From TMED13 sp042090305 (GTDB lineage: Bacteria; Pseudomonadota; Alphaproteobacteria; Methylaequorales; Methylaequoraceae), in the NCBI GenBank assembly GCA_042090305.1, contig JBELJQ010000013.1, forward strand, positions 1 through 47,945: a DNA stretch of 47,945 nt, written 5' to 3'. The notes beneath the pieces are model-generated. The model did no database searches. It had not been told where the DNA came from and saw only the letters and a list, made by a program, of their open reading frames with translations. Made by a program: the position numbers and the translations under genes. Position 1 is the first letter of the stretch, and each line of letters opens with the position of its first letter. This document shows positions 31,571 to 40,395 of the stretch, piece after piece.

Positions 31571-32418
31571 ACAAAAATTTAAAAGAAAATATAGATGAAT
31601 TTTGGGATAGCAGAGAGACTATTAATTTTAGCGATAAGAAGATTATAAATGAAATTAAGGAAGTCCTAAGTCTTCTTGACAGTGGGGAGGAGAGAGTTGC
31701 AGTAAAAGTTGATGATGATTGGAAAATTAATGAGTGGTTAAAAAAGGCTATTTTAATGTCATTCAGAATCAATGATAGTTCAATTTTTTCCAGCGGAATA
31801 TCCAATGCTCGAGGGGGGCAATACACATGGTATGATAAAGTTGGTCTAAAAACCTCAGGATGGAATGATGATGAATGGACAAAAAGAAGTTTTAGATCCG
31901 TGCCTGGAGCCATTGTTAGATATTCAGCCCATATTTCAGAAAATGTAGTTTTAATGCCCTCTTTTATAAATTTAGGGGCTTATGTTGATTCAGGAACAAT
32001 GGTAGATACATGGGCTACGGTTGGCTCTTGCGCACAGATAGGAAAAAATGTTCATATTTCAGGTGGAGCTGGTATTGGTGGGGTGCTCGAACCGCTTCAG
32101 GCAAGTCCTGTTATAATTGAAGACGACTGCTTTATAGGTGCAAGATCCGAAGTGGCTGAGGGAGTTATTATGAGAAAAGGAAGTGTTCTCTCAATGGGAG
32201 TTTATATTGGGGCCTCAACAAAAATAATAGATAGAGAAAGTGGTGAGATTTTTTATGGCGAAATTCCATCCTACTCTGTTGTGGTGCCGGGTTCGCTTCC
32301 TGGTAAAAAAAATCAGAGTGGCCAAATAGGTCCCAATCTCTATTGTGCTGTAATTGTAAAAAAGGTTGATGAAAAGACTAGATCTAAGACATCAATAAAC
32401 GACTTATTAAGAGAATGA
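31567..32418 (+). CDS. dapD: Tetrahydrodipicolinate N-succinyltransferase
   Basis: DapD succinylates tetrahydrodipicolinate in the lysine and meso-diaminopimelate pathway. The 283-residue protein has the helical N-terminal domain and a left-handed hexapeptide-repeat beta helix (NLGAYVDSGTMVDTWATVGS, IGKNVHISGGAGIGG, IGARSEVAEGVIM). It is coupled on both sides by four-base ATGA overlaps, to the HAD gene and to dapE. Confidence 0.97.
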   Translation: MNKNLKENIDEFWDSRETINFSDKKIINEIKEVLSLLDSGEERVAVKVDDDWKINEWLKKAILMSFRINDSSIFSSGISNARGGQYTWYDKVGLKTSGWNDDEWTKRSFRSVPGAIVRYSAHISENVVLMPSFINLGAYVDSGTMVDTWATVGSCAQIGKNVHISGGAGIGGVLEPLQASPVIIEDDCFIGARSEVAEGVIMRKGSVLSMGVYIGASTKIIDRESGEIFYGEIPSYSVVVPGSLPGKKNQSGQIGPNLYCAVIVKKVDEKTRSKTSINDLLRE

Positions 32419-33557
32419 TTGATCCTATAAATTTATCTAAAGAATTAATAAAGTTCAGAAGTATTTCTCCAAATAGTTCTGGATCCCTAGAATTTCTATC
32501 AAAAATTCTAAGCGAACATAAATTTAAATGTAATTTATTAGAGTTTGGTAAAAATAAAGTTAAAAATCTCTATGCTGTATACAAGGGAGGTGTTGGTCCA
32601 AATATTTGCTTTGCTGGCCATACAGATGTCGTTCCACCTGGTGATGAAAATGACTGGAATTCTGATCCATTCCAACCTTTTGTTAAAAATGGAAAAATTT
32701 TTGGAAGAGGAGCGAGTGATATGAAAACAGCTATTGCGGCATATATATCATCTGTTTCACTTTTTCTTTCTGATAAAAACTATTCTTTTAACGGCTCAAT
32801 TTCTTTTTTGCTCACAGCAGATGAAGAAGGTGATGCGGATTATGGAACCAAAAAAGTAATTGAATGGTTAAAAAGCAAAAAAAGTAAGCCAGATTTTTGT
32901 TTAGTTGGCGAACCAACAAATCCATCTAAAATTGGTGAAATGGTTAAAATTGGTAGAAGAGGTAGTTTAAACGGTATTATAACAATTAATGGTAAACAAG
33001 GTCATGTTGCGTATCCTGAAAAAGCTAAAAACCCAATCGATGATTTAGTTAGTATTTGTAAAGAACTTCAAAAACCTCTAGATTCAGGTAGTAAAGCATT
33101 TCAGCCAAGTAATTTAGTTGTAACATCTGTAGATGTTAATAATAATGTAACAAACCTAATACCACAAAGAGCATCAATAAGGTTCAATATAAGATTTAAT
33201 GATAATTTTAACTCAAAACAATTAATAAAGTTAGTAAAAGATAGAATTTCAAAGAAAAGTATTGATTTTAAATTAGAGTATAAAGTGTCGGGAGAGTCGT
33301 TCTTTAATTACTCGGAAAAGCTTACCGATGCATTGACCAATTCTATAAAAAAAGTTACTAAAATAAAACCTGAACTTAGTACGTCTGGTGGGACATCAGA
33401 TGCAAGGTTTATATCAAAGATCTGCCCTGTAATTGAATTTGGAATGATTGGTAAAACAATGCATCAAGTAAATGAGTATTCTCGGATTGATGATATTAAA
33501 AAGTTAAGTCAAATTTACAGTAGTTTTTTAGATAATATTTTTAAAGATAAATATTAG
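32415..33557 (+). CDS. dapE: Succinyl-diaminopimelate desuccinylase
   Basis: DapE removes succinate to give LL-diaminopimelate. It is a dinuclear zinc M20-family enzyme of 380 residues. Metal ligands are H69 in AGHTDVVPPG, D102 in GRGASDMK, the TADEEGDAD glutamates, and the late histidine in GKTMHQVNE. It is coupled to dapD. Its last four bases overlap the converging truA stop, so the two transcripts run through each other. Confidence 0.96.
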   Translation: MIDPINLSKELIKFRSISPNSSGSLEFLSKILSEHKFKCNLLEFGKNKVKNLYAVYKGGVGPNICFAGHTDVVPPGDENDWNSDPFQPFVKNGKIFGRGASDMKTAIAAYISSVSLFLSDKNYSFNGSISFLLTADEEGDADYGTKKVIEWLKSKKSKPDFCLVGEPTNPSKIGEMVKIGRRGSLNGIITINGKQGHVAYPEKAKNPIDDLVSICKELQKPLDSGSKAFQPSNLVVTSVDVNNNVTNLIPQRASIRFNIRFNDNFNSKQLIKLVKDRISKKSIDFKLEYKVSGESFFNYSEKLTDALTNSIKKVTKIKPELSTSGGTSDARFISKICPVIEFGMIGKTMHQVNEYSRIDDIKKLSQIYSSFLDNIFKDKY

Positions 33558-34300
33558 TAAATAATCTTTTCTAGATACAGTCCATGAGCTGGTGCCGTCG
33601 GTCCAGCGATTTTCCTGTCCTTTGACTCTAAAACCGATTTAATATAATTAATATTCCACTTGCCTTCCCCAACCATCACAATTGAACCAACTATAATTCT
33701 AATTTGATTATGAAGAAAAGATTTACCTTTTATCCTTACACTTATGAGTTGCTGTTTTTTCTTTATAGAAATACTATCGATAGACCTTACCGAATTTTTT
33801 GACTGGCAATGAATAGACCTAAATGCGTTAAAATCATGCCTACCTAACAAATATTTAGCTGCATAACTCATTTTTTCAATGTTAAGAGGCTTTGGAAAAA
33901 ACCATGAACTTTCGTTTTGTAAATATGAAATACTTTGCCTATTTAATATTTGGTATAAGTATGTTTTTTTTTTCGCAGAGAACCTTGCATGAAAATTACT
34001 ACTTACTGATGTTGATTTTAAAATTGTTATTTTGTTACCTCTTTTCCTTAAATTGGAGTTCAAAGCCTTAAATATTTTATCTTCAGGTATTTTATTATCA
34101 TCTAAATCAAAATGAGCTACTTGTCCCAAGGCATGAACTCCTGCGTCAGTTCTACCTGCAACAATTAACTTTATTTTAGTATCATAAATTTCCTCTAAAG
34201 ATTTTTCTATTTCACTTTGAACTGATTTTCCATCTCTTTGAACTTGCCAACCAACATAATTCTCACCGTTATACTCAATTAAAATTTTTATTCTTATCAT
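33554..34300 (-). CDS. truA: tRNA pseudouridine(38-40) synthase TruA
   Basis: TruA modifies uridines 38-40 in the tRNA anticodon arm. I start it at ATG 34300 (MIRIKILIEYNG), which overlaps the fmt stop by one base (TAATG) and matches the family N-terminus; four further upstream residues are possible but unlikely. The catalytic aspartate is D52 in AGRTDAGVHALGQ. The product is 248 residues, a normal length. Confidence 0.95.
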   Translation of the reverse strand: MIRIKILIEYNGENYVGWQVQRDGKSVQSEIEKSLEEIYDTKIKLIVAGRTDAGVHALGQVAHFDLDDNKIPEDKIFKALNSNLRKRGNKITILKSTSVSSNFHARFSAKKKTYLYQILNRQSISYLQNESSWFFPKPLNIEKMSYAAKYLLGRHDFNAFRSIHCQSKNSVRSIDSISIKKKQQLISVRIKGKSFLHNQIRIIVGSIVMVGEGKWNINYIKSVLESKDRKIAGPTAPAHGLYLEKIIY

Positions 34301-35250
34301 TACGTAAACCAAATATCATTTAATTTAATTCCGTTAATAAATTCTTTTGCAGAAATTGGTTTTCTTCCTTCTTTTTGTAAAAGAGATATCTTTAAATAAC
34401 CTGCTCCGCATTTAACTTCTAATTTATCAGTAGATTGACCAATTTTTAGATTAAGGTTGTTTAAATATTTCGTTTCTCCTAAGTATTCTGTTTGCAATAT
34501 TTTGATTCTTTTTTTACCGTCTAAAAATGTCCAAGCACCAGGATAAGGATTAAATGCTTTAGTCTTAAAAAAAATATTCTTTGCGTCCTCAGACCAATTA
34601 ATTTTCGACTCTATTTTTTTTATTTTCGATGCATAGGTAACATCTTTCACATTCTGATACTGAAGTTTATAATCATTACCTACGATTTTATTTAATGCTT
34701 CAATTAGTAAAGTTTTTCCATGATCAATGATTTTTTGGTAAATAGTCCCACTTGTATCATATTTTTTGATATCAAAACTTCTCATAAAGATAATTGGTCC
34801 TGCGTCCAGCTCTTGAATCATTTTCATTATAGTAACTCCAGTTTTAATATCACCGTTCAATACAGCCCTTTGTATGGGTGCTGCACCTCTCCATCTTGGC
34901 AATAACGATGCATGAACGTTTACTGCCATATATTTTGGAGAATCTAATATTTTTATTGGAATTAATTTTCCGTAGGCAACAACAACAAGAAAGTCAGCTT
35001 TTTTTGAACAAATACATTCTATGAATTTCTTGTTCTTTGTATTTTCAGGGTAAAATACCTTTATATGTTTTTTTTCTGCCCACAAATGGACAGAGGATTT
35101 TTTTAAAAGCTTACCTCTTCCTGATTTTGATGGTGGTTGTGTTACCACAAAGCTAATTTCAAACTCATTGTTAAAAAGGTATTCTAAAAAATGAAGAGAT
35201 AAATCAGGTGTTCCAAAAAAACCTATTTTAATCTTTTGAGAGTCTTTCAT
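34300..35250 (-). CDS. fmt: Methionyl-tRNA formyltransferase
   Basis: Fmt formylates initiator Met-tRNA. The 316-residue protein shows GFFGTPDLSLHFLE, VTQPPSKSGRGK, the catalytic Asn-His-Asp set (VNVHASLLPRWRGAAPIQRAV, then TIMKMIQELDAGPI) and the C-terminal anticodon-binding domain. The def gene overlaps its start by 23 bases. def-fmt-truA form one tightly packed unit. Confidence 0.97.
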   Translation of the reverse strand: MKDSQKIKIGFFGTPDLSLHFLEYLFNNEFEISFVVTQPPSKSGRGKLLKKSSVHLWAEKKHIKVFYPENTKNKKFIECICSKKADFLVVVAYGKLIPIKILDSPKYMAVNVHASLLPRWRGAAPIQRAVLNGDIKTGVTIMKMIQELDAGPIIFMRSFDIKKYDTSGTIYQKIIDHGKTLLIEALNKIVGNDYKLQYQNVKDVTYASKIKKIESKINWSEDAKNIFFKTKAFNPYPGAWTFLDGKKRIKILQTEYLGETKYLNNLNLKIGQSTDKLEVKCGAGYLKISLLQKEGRKPISAKEFINGIKLNDIWFT

Positions 35251-35755
35251 TTTTTTTTTTTATTTTATTTAATTTGTCGAAAACCAATTTTCTTTTTAAT
35301 TTGGATAAGTGATCGATAAATAAAATTCCATTTAAATGATCGATTTCATGTTGAATACAAATTGATAAAAGTCCATCGATTTTTTTTCTTTCTTTTTCTT
35401 CATTTTCATTGAACCATTCAACCTCAATAAATTTTGATCTTTCAACCTCTGCATAGTATTCTGGAACCGACAAACATCCCTCTTCATTGACAAATTTTTC
35501 TTCGGATAAATTTATTATATTTGGATTAATTATTGTTATCGGATTAGATTTACCATCCTCCTTTAAATCAATAACAATGATCCGCATTTTAATTCCTACC
35601 TGTGGCGCTGCCAAACCTATGCCATTACCTGATGAGTAGAGTGTATCATACATATCCTTGACTATTTTCTTCAAATTTGAATCAAAGTTTTTTACTTCTA
35701 TTGATTTATGCTTTAGTTTTGGGTTTGGTATTGTTAAAATTTTTAAGGCTGCCAT
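35228..35755 (-). CDS. def: Peptide deformylase
   Basis: Def removes the formyl group from new proteins. The 175-residue metalloenzyme has the three motifs GIGLAAPQVG, EEGCLSVP (C94) and QHEIDH (H136, E137, H140), which hold the metal and the catalytic Glu. A 12-base A run on the coding strand lies near its 3' end (35250-35261), at the overlap with fmt. It is divergent from rmuC with nine bases between start codons. Confidence 0.97.
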   Translation of the reverse strand: MAALKILTIPNPKLKHKSIEVKNFDSNLKKIVKDMYDTLYSSGNGIGLAAPQVGIKMRIIVIDLKEDGKSNPITIINPNIINLSEEKFVNEEGCLSVPEYYAEVERSKFIEVEWFNENEEKERKKIDGLLSICIQHEIDHLNGILFIDHLSKLKRKLVFDKLNKIKKKNERLSKD

Positions 35756-35764
35756 AGTAATTAT

Positions 35765-36751
35765 ATGAGTTTTGAGTTAGTCATTATTTTTCTATTTTCA
35801 ACTATAGTCATAGTATTCCTACTAATTCAATTTTTTTTTTCTAATTCTAATACTAAAGAAAGATTAAAGTTATTAATTGATAAACAAGAAGGTCTTGAAA
35901 AATCTATTTACGAATTAATAGAAAAAAATTTTGATAAAATTGACTCTAAATTTGATCAATCATCATCTGAAAATAAAAATAACCTTTTTCAAATTAAAGA
36001 AAAGATTTCTTTAATCGATAGGGCCCAACAAAATATAAACCACCTGACTGAAAATGTTATAGATCTTAAAAATATTCTTCACCATACTTCTAAACGTGGA
36101 AGATTAGGGGAAATACTCCTCGAAAACTTAATTAGAGATACGCTTCCCAAGGATTGTTATGAATTTCAGAAAACCTTATCAAACAAATCAAGGGTTGACT
36201 GTATGATAAAAGTTTCTGGAAATTTGAATAAGCTTTGCATAGACTCAAAATTTCCGAAGGAGAGTTATGACAAAATGATAAAGGCGAATACAAAGGATGA
36301 AAAGATCAAGTCCTCTAAACTTTTTAGATCAGATATTTCAAATCATATACAAGATGTAAAAAAAAAATATATAATTCCTGGTGAAACTGCAGATATAGCT
36401 CTAGTTTTTATTCCAAGTGAGCAAATTTATATTGAAATTTTTAATTTATTTCCAGGTATTACTGACTACTTTTATGAAAGTAAGATTTTTTTAATTTCCC
36501 CTACCACGCTTTGGATAGTTTTGAATTCTATAGAGAGTCTTCTAAAGGATAAACGAATCAAAGGTAATGCAAACCTAATATTTCAGCATTTAAAAGAACT
36601 TGGTGTTGAGATAACGCGTTTAGAGGAGAGAGTAAAAAGAATGGACTCTCATTTTTCAAATGCCCAAAATGACTTGAACGAAATACATATCACAACAAAA
36701 AAAATTACAAATAAAAAAAGTAAAATTCTTCTTATGGATACTAAGGATTAG
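35765..36751 (+). CDS. rmuC: RmuC-family DNA recombination protein
   Basis: This is a 328-residue protein with an N-terminal membrane anchor (about 4-24), a coiled-coil region, and the RmuC nuclease-like core (SKRGRLGEILLENLI, DSKFPKES, ALVFIPSEQIYIEI, LISPTTLWIVLNSI). RmuC limits inversions at short repeats and is predicted to resemble restriction endonucleases. Its last 11 bases overlap the converging recR. It starts nine bases from the def start on the other strand. Confidence 0.92.
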   Translation: MSFELVIIFLFSTIVIVFLLIQFFFSNSNTKERLKLLIDKQEGLEKSIYELIEKNFDKIDSKFDQSSSENKNNLFQIKEKISLIDRAQQNINHLTENVIDLKNILHHTSKRGRLGEILLENLIRDTLPKDCYEFQKTLSNKSRVDCMIKVSGNLNKLCIDSKFPKESYDKMIKANTKDEKIKSSKLFRSDISNHIQDVKKKYIIPGETADIALVFIPSEQIYIEIFNLFPGITDYFYESKIFLISPTTLWIVLNSIESLLKDKRIKGNANLIFQHLKELGVEITRLEERVKRMDSHFSNAQNDLNEIHITTKKITNKKSKILLMDTKD

Positions 36752-37346
36752 TATTGATTTTAGATCTTGATTTAAACGCCGTAGATAAAGTATTATAATC
36801 CAGTACTTCTAATTCAGAGCCCATGGGCATACCCTGAGCTAACCTTGTTATTAAAAATTCAGGTTTATTACATTGATCAGCAATATATTGGGCAGTTATT
36901 TGCCCCTCGATTGTTGCATTTGTTGCAATAATTATTTCCTTAATATTTTCATTTTTTAATCTTCTAAATAATTTAGGGATATTTAATTCCTCTGGACCAA
37001 CTCCATCAATAGCTGATAATACTCCACCTAAAACATGATAAAGTCCATCAAACGCTTGGCTCTTTTCAATCGCCCATAAATCAGCTATATCTTCAATAAT
37101 ACATATTTTATCTTTCTGCCTTTTTACATTAGTACATATCCCACATGGATTTATTACATCAATATTCCCACAATTTTCACATAATTTAATATTTGATTGA
37201 ACGTCAGAAAGAGACTCGAGTATTTGAGGTATGAGTTTTTTTTTTTTTAACAAGTACAGGACAACTCTCCTTGCTGACCTAGGACCTAAGCTTGGGAGCT
37301 TAGCAAATAAATTTATAAGCTCATTAAGTGATGACTTAGAAGACAT
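36741..37346 (-). CDS. recR: Recombination protein RecR
   Basis: RecR loads RecA in the RecFOR gap-repair pathway. The 201-residue protein has a helix-hairpin-helix start (LPSLGPRSARR), a C4 zinc finger (C56, C59, C68, C71) and a Toprim domain (ICIIEDIADLWAIE, GVLSAIDGVGPEEL). Codons 33-37 form a run of 13 A residues on the coding strand (37236-37248), encoding LKKKK between the helix-hairpin-helix and the zinc finger; slippage there would abolish the protein. It follows ybaB after one base. Confidence 0.96.
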   Translation of the reverse strand: MSSKSSLNELINLFAKLPSLGPRSARRVVLYLLKKKKLIPQILESLSDVQSNIKLCENCGNIDVINPCGICTNVKRQKDKICIIEDIADLWAIEKSQAFDGLYHVLGGVLSAIDGVGPEELNIPKLFRRLKNENIKEIIIATNATIEGQITAQYIADQCNKPEFLITRLAQGMPMGSELEVLDYNTLSTAFKSRSKINTNP

Positions 37347-37347
37347 T

Positions 37348-37671
37348 CTAGAAAGGTAACTTCATACCAGGCGGTAACCCCATACCATCGGAAAGACTTC
37401 CTAACTGATTTGCCGCATTTTCTTTTACTTTTTTATTTGCATCATTCATAGCAGCAATAATTAAATCTTCTAGAACTTCTACTTCCTCAGCATTAACTAA
37501 CGATGGATCTATTTTTAATCCTTTAACTTCATTTTTTCCATTTATTATTAGTTTGACAGCTCCACCACCTGATGTACCTTCTACTTCTTCACTTTCAATT
37601 TTCTTTTGCATTTCTGCCATCTTTTCTTGCATGGCCTTTGCTTGTTTCATTATTTGAGACATATTATTCAT
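37348..37671 (-). CDS. ybaB: YbaB/EbfC nucleoid-associated protein
   Basis: This is a 107-residue DNA-binding protein of the YbaB family (MSQIMKQAKAMQEKMAEMQKKI, then the GGGAVKLIINGKNEVKGLKIDPSL strand region). It lies between dnaX and recR, the standard arrangement. I use ATG 37671, which has AAAGGA before it; a second ATG three codons on is an alternative. Confidence 0.95.
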   Translation of the reverse strand: MNNMSQIMKQAKAMQEKMAEMQKKIESEEVEGTSGGGAVKLIINGKNEVKGLKIDPSLVNAEEVEVLEDLIIAAMNDANKKVKENAANQLGSLSDGMGLPPGMKLPF

Positions 37672-37688
37672 TTTGTTTCCTTTAATAA

Positions 37689-39419
37689 TTAGTTATTATC
37701 AATAATCTTTTTTATAGAAATTACTTCAGATGAAGGAATGATTTCAAGAATTTTTTTTATTATTTCTTTTTTTTTAAATTCCTTTATTTGCTCATTCCTT
37801 CTTTTCATCTCATATTCAGCGATTGACTCGTGGCCTTTTTTTATTGATAGAGAAAAAATCCACTTATGATTTATTTTTTTCTCTAAAATTTTAGTAGCCT
37901 TCCAAAGAATACTTTGACTATCTATGCTTTTATTTATACTCTCCAATTGGATCTCACCAATTTTTTTATTAGTATTAATTTCTTGCAAAGAAAATAATTT
38001 GAAACTATTTCTTAAGTGAAATGAAACTTGCATTTCTGACTCTTCTTCAATTATATCAACAAATTCCTTAAATCTTAACATTTGAGTCTCAAAATCTGAT
38101 TTGATTAATTTAGGATTACTTAGTGTGTCAACAATAACTTCCTCAGCAAGGTTATTTTTTTTACTAGCATTGTTTTTTAACTGTAAATTATTTACACTTG
38201 TGTCTATGACCTTTTGATCCTTTGAGTTTAACTGACTCAACTCTCGGTCATTTTTATTGTCTTCACTGGATGGTTCAATGTTTCCAACTTTATGATTCAA
38301 TGCCTCAAAGGGGGTAGGTATTAATGAAATATAACACATTCTCATAATTGCCATTTCAAAACTTTGTTTTTCATCAAATGATCCTTGAATTTCATTAAGA
38401 TATCTTTGCATTAACTCCCAAAATCTAGTTAGAAAATCTATACCATAATTTTTAGAAATATCCTTTAGTCTATCTAACGTATTTGAATCTAGAAAAATAT
38501 CTTTGTGGTCTAATTCACATCTTAGCTTCATAGAATAAAAACATAAATTCATTAAAGATTTTGCTAATATATTTAGTGCAGCTCCCTTTTGATATAGTTC
38601 TTCAAACTTCTCTAAAGCTAGTTTAACATCCCCTTCACATAGTAATTTAAAAAGGTCTATTACTAAATTGTTGTCTGATAGTCCTAATACATCTTTAACT
38701 ATCGATGAGTCAATAACCTCCCCTCTCGATAATACATTATCAAGAATTGACAATGCATCTCTGACAGAACCTTCAGATGCTTGTGCGATTAATGCAGATG
38801 ACTCATTGTCAAGATTGAAATTCTCTTTCTCTGCTATTTTCTTTAGAAAGTTAGTCATTAAACTTATACTAATTCTCCTTAGTTCAAATTTTTGACATCT
38901 TGATAGAATTGTTACTGGTATCTTTTCTGTTTCAGTGGTGGCAAAAATAAATATTACATCCTCTGGTGGTTCTTCCAGAGTTTTCAGTAATGCATTAAAT
39001 GCCGCCTTGGAGAGCATATGAATTTCATCAATTATATAAATTTTTTTTTTTGCTTCTACAGGTTTATAACCAGTATTTTCTATGATTTCTCTAACATCTG
39101 AAACTCCTGTTCTACTAGCCGCGTCAATTTCAACTACATCAATATTATTTTCTTTATCTATAGAAATACAATTAGAACAATTGCCGCAAGGATCGGCATC
39201 TGACATATTGATATTACTACAATTCACAATTTTTGATAGAATTCTTGCAATTGTTGTTTTACCAACACCTCTAGTTCCTGAAAATAAAAATGCGTGTGGA
39301 ACTCTATCAAGCTTTACTGCACCTTTTATTATTTCACAAATCTCTGTTTGACCAATAATATCCGAAAGTTTTTTTGGCCGATATTTCCTCGCCAAAACTA
39401 TATATTTTCTTTTTTCCAT
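37689..39419 (-). CDS. dnaX: DNA polymerase III subunit tau/gamma
   Basis: DnaX is the clamp-loader motor that ties the replisome together. The 576-residue protein has Walker A GTRGVGKT (48-55), a zinc site (C67, C78, C81, C84), Walker B IIDEIHML and sensor 1 FIFATTETEKIP, followed by domain III and a variable lysine-rich tail. At codons 420-422 the coding strand reads AGT AAA AAA AAT AAC. A -1 slip or one added A on this A8 tract (38155-38162) gives AAA TAA and stops at about residue 422, close to the length of the gamma form in Escherichia coli. Confidence 0.96.
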   Translation of the reverse strand: MEKRKYIVLARKYRPKKLSDIIGQTEICEIIKGAVKLDRVPHAFLFSGTRGVGKTTIARILSKIVNCSNINMSDADPCGNCSNCISIDKENNIDVVEIDAASRTGVSDVREIIENTGYKPVEAKKKIYIIDEIHMLSKAAFNALLKTLEEPPEDVIFIFATTETEKIPVTILSRCQKFELRRISISLMTNFLKKIAEKENFNLDNESSALIAQASEGSVRDALSILDNVLSRGEVIDSSIVKDVLGLSDNNLVIDLFKLLCEGDVKLALEKFEELYQKGAALNILAKSLMNLCFYSMKLRCELDHKDIFLDSNTLDRLKDISKNYGIDFLTRFWELMQRYLNEIQGSFDEKQSFEMAIMRMCYISLIPTPFEALNHKVGNIEPSSEDNKNDRELSQLNSKDQKVIDTSVNNLQLKNNASKKNNLAEEVIVDTLSNPKLIKSDFETQMLRFKEFVDIIEEESEMQVSFHLRNSFKLFSLQEINTNKKIGEIQLESINKSIDSQSILWKATKILEKKINHKWIFSLSIKKGHESIAEYEMKRRNEQIKEFKKKEIIKKILEIIPSSEVISIKKIIDNN

Positions 39420-39432
39420 TTTTAAATTCTAA

Positions 39433-39524
39433 AGGAGTTGAAATCTAACCCAACAATAATCACTGCGGCTGCTTCCTTTCAGACCTGACCGGGTTCACGA
39501 CATTATTGCCTAAATTCAACTCCC
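39433..39524 (-). ncRNA. ffs: 4.5S signal recognition particle RNA
   Basis: The - strand contains the SRP core GGTCAGGTCTGAAAGGAAGC followed by AGCC, which forms the GGAA tetraloop and the symmetric loop that bind Ffh. A long hairpin is closed by GGAGTTGAA/TTCAACTCC at the ends (39434-39442 and 39515-39523). It is about 92 bases, the short bacterial form. It lies directly upstream of dnaX, the usual alphaproteobacterial order. Confidence 0.95.
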
Positions 39525-39561
39525 ATAACAAATTAACATTTTAGGAAAAAAAATTAAAATA

Positions 39562-40395
39562 TTATTTTCTAAATGATGAAGCTTCGTAAAATCCAAGTAT
39601 TTTAATTTTATAGGAGAAACTCTTGAGAATTTCTAACGCATTAGTAAAACTTATTGTTTTTGGATGTGACTCCACATCAATAAGAAAAGAAAATTGCTTA
39701 AAATCTTTATTTACGAAGAAACTCTCTAATCTTGTTAAATTAATTCCATTTTGAGCAAATCCTCCTAAAGCTTTATATAGGGCAGCAGGAGTGTTTTTGG
39801 TGTTGAAAATTATTGTGGTAATTGTTTTCTTTTTTATATCAACTTTGGACTGTTTTCTTGAAAATACTAGAAACCTGGTAACATTATTTTTATTATCCTC
39901 GATATTCCTTTTACTAATTTTAAGATCATAAATATCCGATGCTAGCTCTGATGCAATTGCAGCATTTTTTTTATCTTTTTTTTGTGAGATGAATTGGGCG
40001 GCACCAGCGGTGTCCATAAAATTAATAGGTTTAAGTTTCCACTTTTTAATATTTTTTTTACACTGCGAAAGCGCATGAATATGACTGTAAACAAATTTGA
40101 CATTTTTAAGTAAACTATTTTTATTAATTAATAAATTATGCTCTATTCTCAAGTAATGCTCAGCAATTATCTTTAGTTTGATACTTTGAAACAAACCATG
40201 CATGTCTGCCACTCTTCCTGCTATGTTATTTTCTACTGGAATTAAGGCTAAATCTGCTTCTTTCTTATCTACAGCTTCTATTGTTTCTTCAAAGGTCTCA
40301 CATGGAACTGTGGTAAATAGTTTGTAGAATTTTTTACAAGCTAGATCTGAAAATGCCCCCTTAAGTCCTTGAAAAGAAATTTTTTTTTGATGCAT
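39562..40395 (-). CDS. pheA: Prephenate dehydratase
   Basis: It turns prephenate into phenylpyruvate for phenylalanine synthesis. The 277-residue protein is monofunctional: a periplasmic-binding-like catalytic domain (ISFQGLKGAFSDLA, ALIPVENNIAGRV, the NVTRFLVF motif with the catalytic Thr), then an ACT regulatory domain. The usual ESRP motif of the ACT domain reads LTRLESFF here, so phenylalanine feedback may be changed. No chorismate mutase domain is fused. It starts at the kdsB stop, sharing one base. Confidence 0.94.
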   Translation of the reverse strand: MHQKKISFQGLKGAFSDLACKKFYKLFTTVPCETFEETIEAVDKKEADLALIPVENNIAGRVADMHGLFQSIKLKIIAEHYLRIEHNLLINKNSLLKNVKFVYSHIHALSQCKKNIKKWKLKPINFMDTAGAAQFISQKKDKKNAAIASELASDIYDLKISKRNIEDNKNNVTRFLVFSRKQSKVDIKKKTITTIIFNTKNTPAALYKALGGFAQNGINLTRLESFFVNKDFKQFSFLIDVESHPKTISFTNALEILKSFSYKIKILGFYEASSFRK

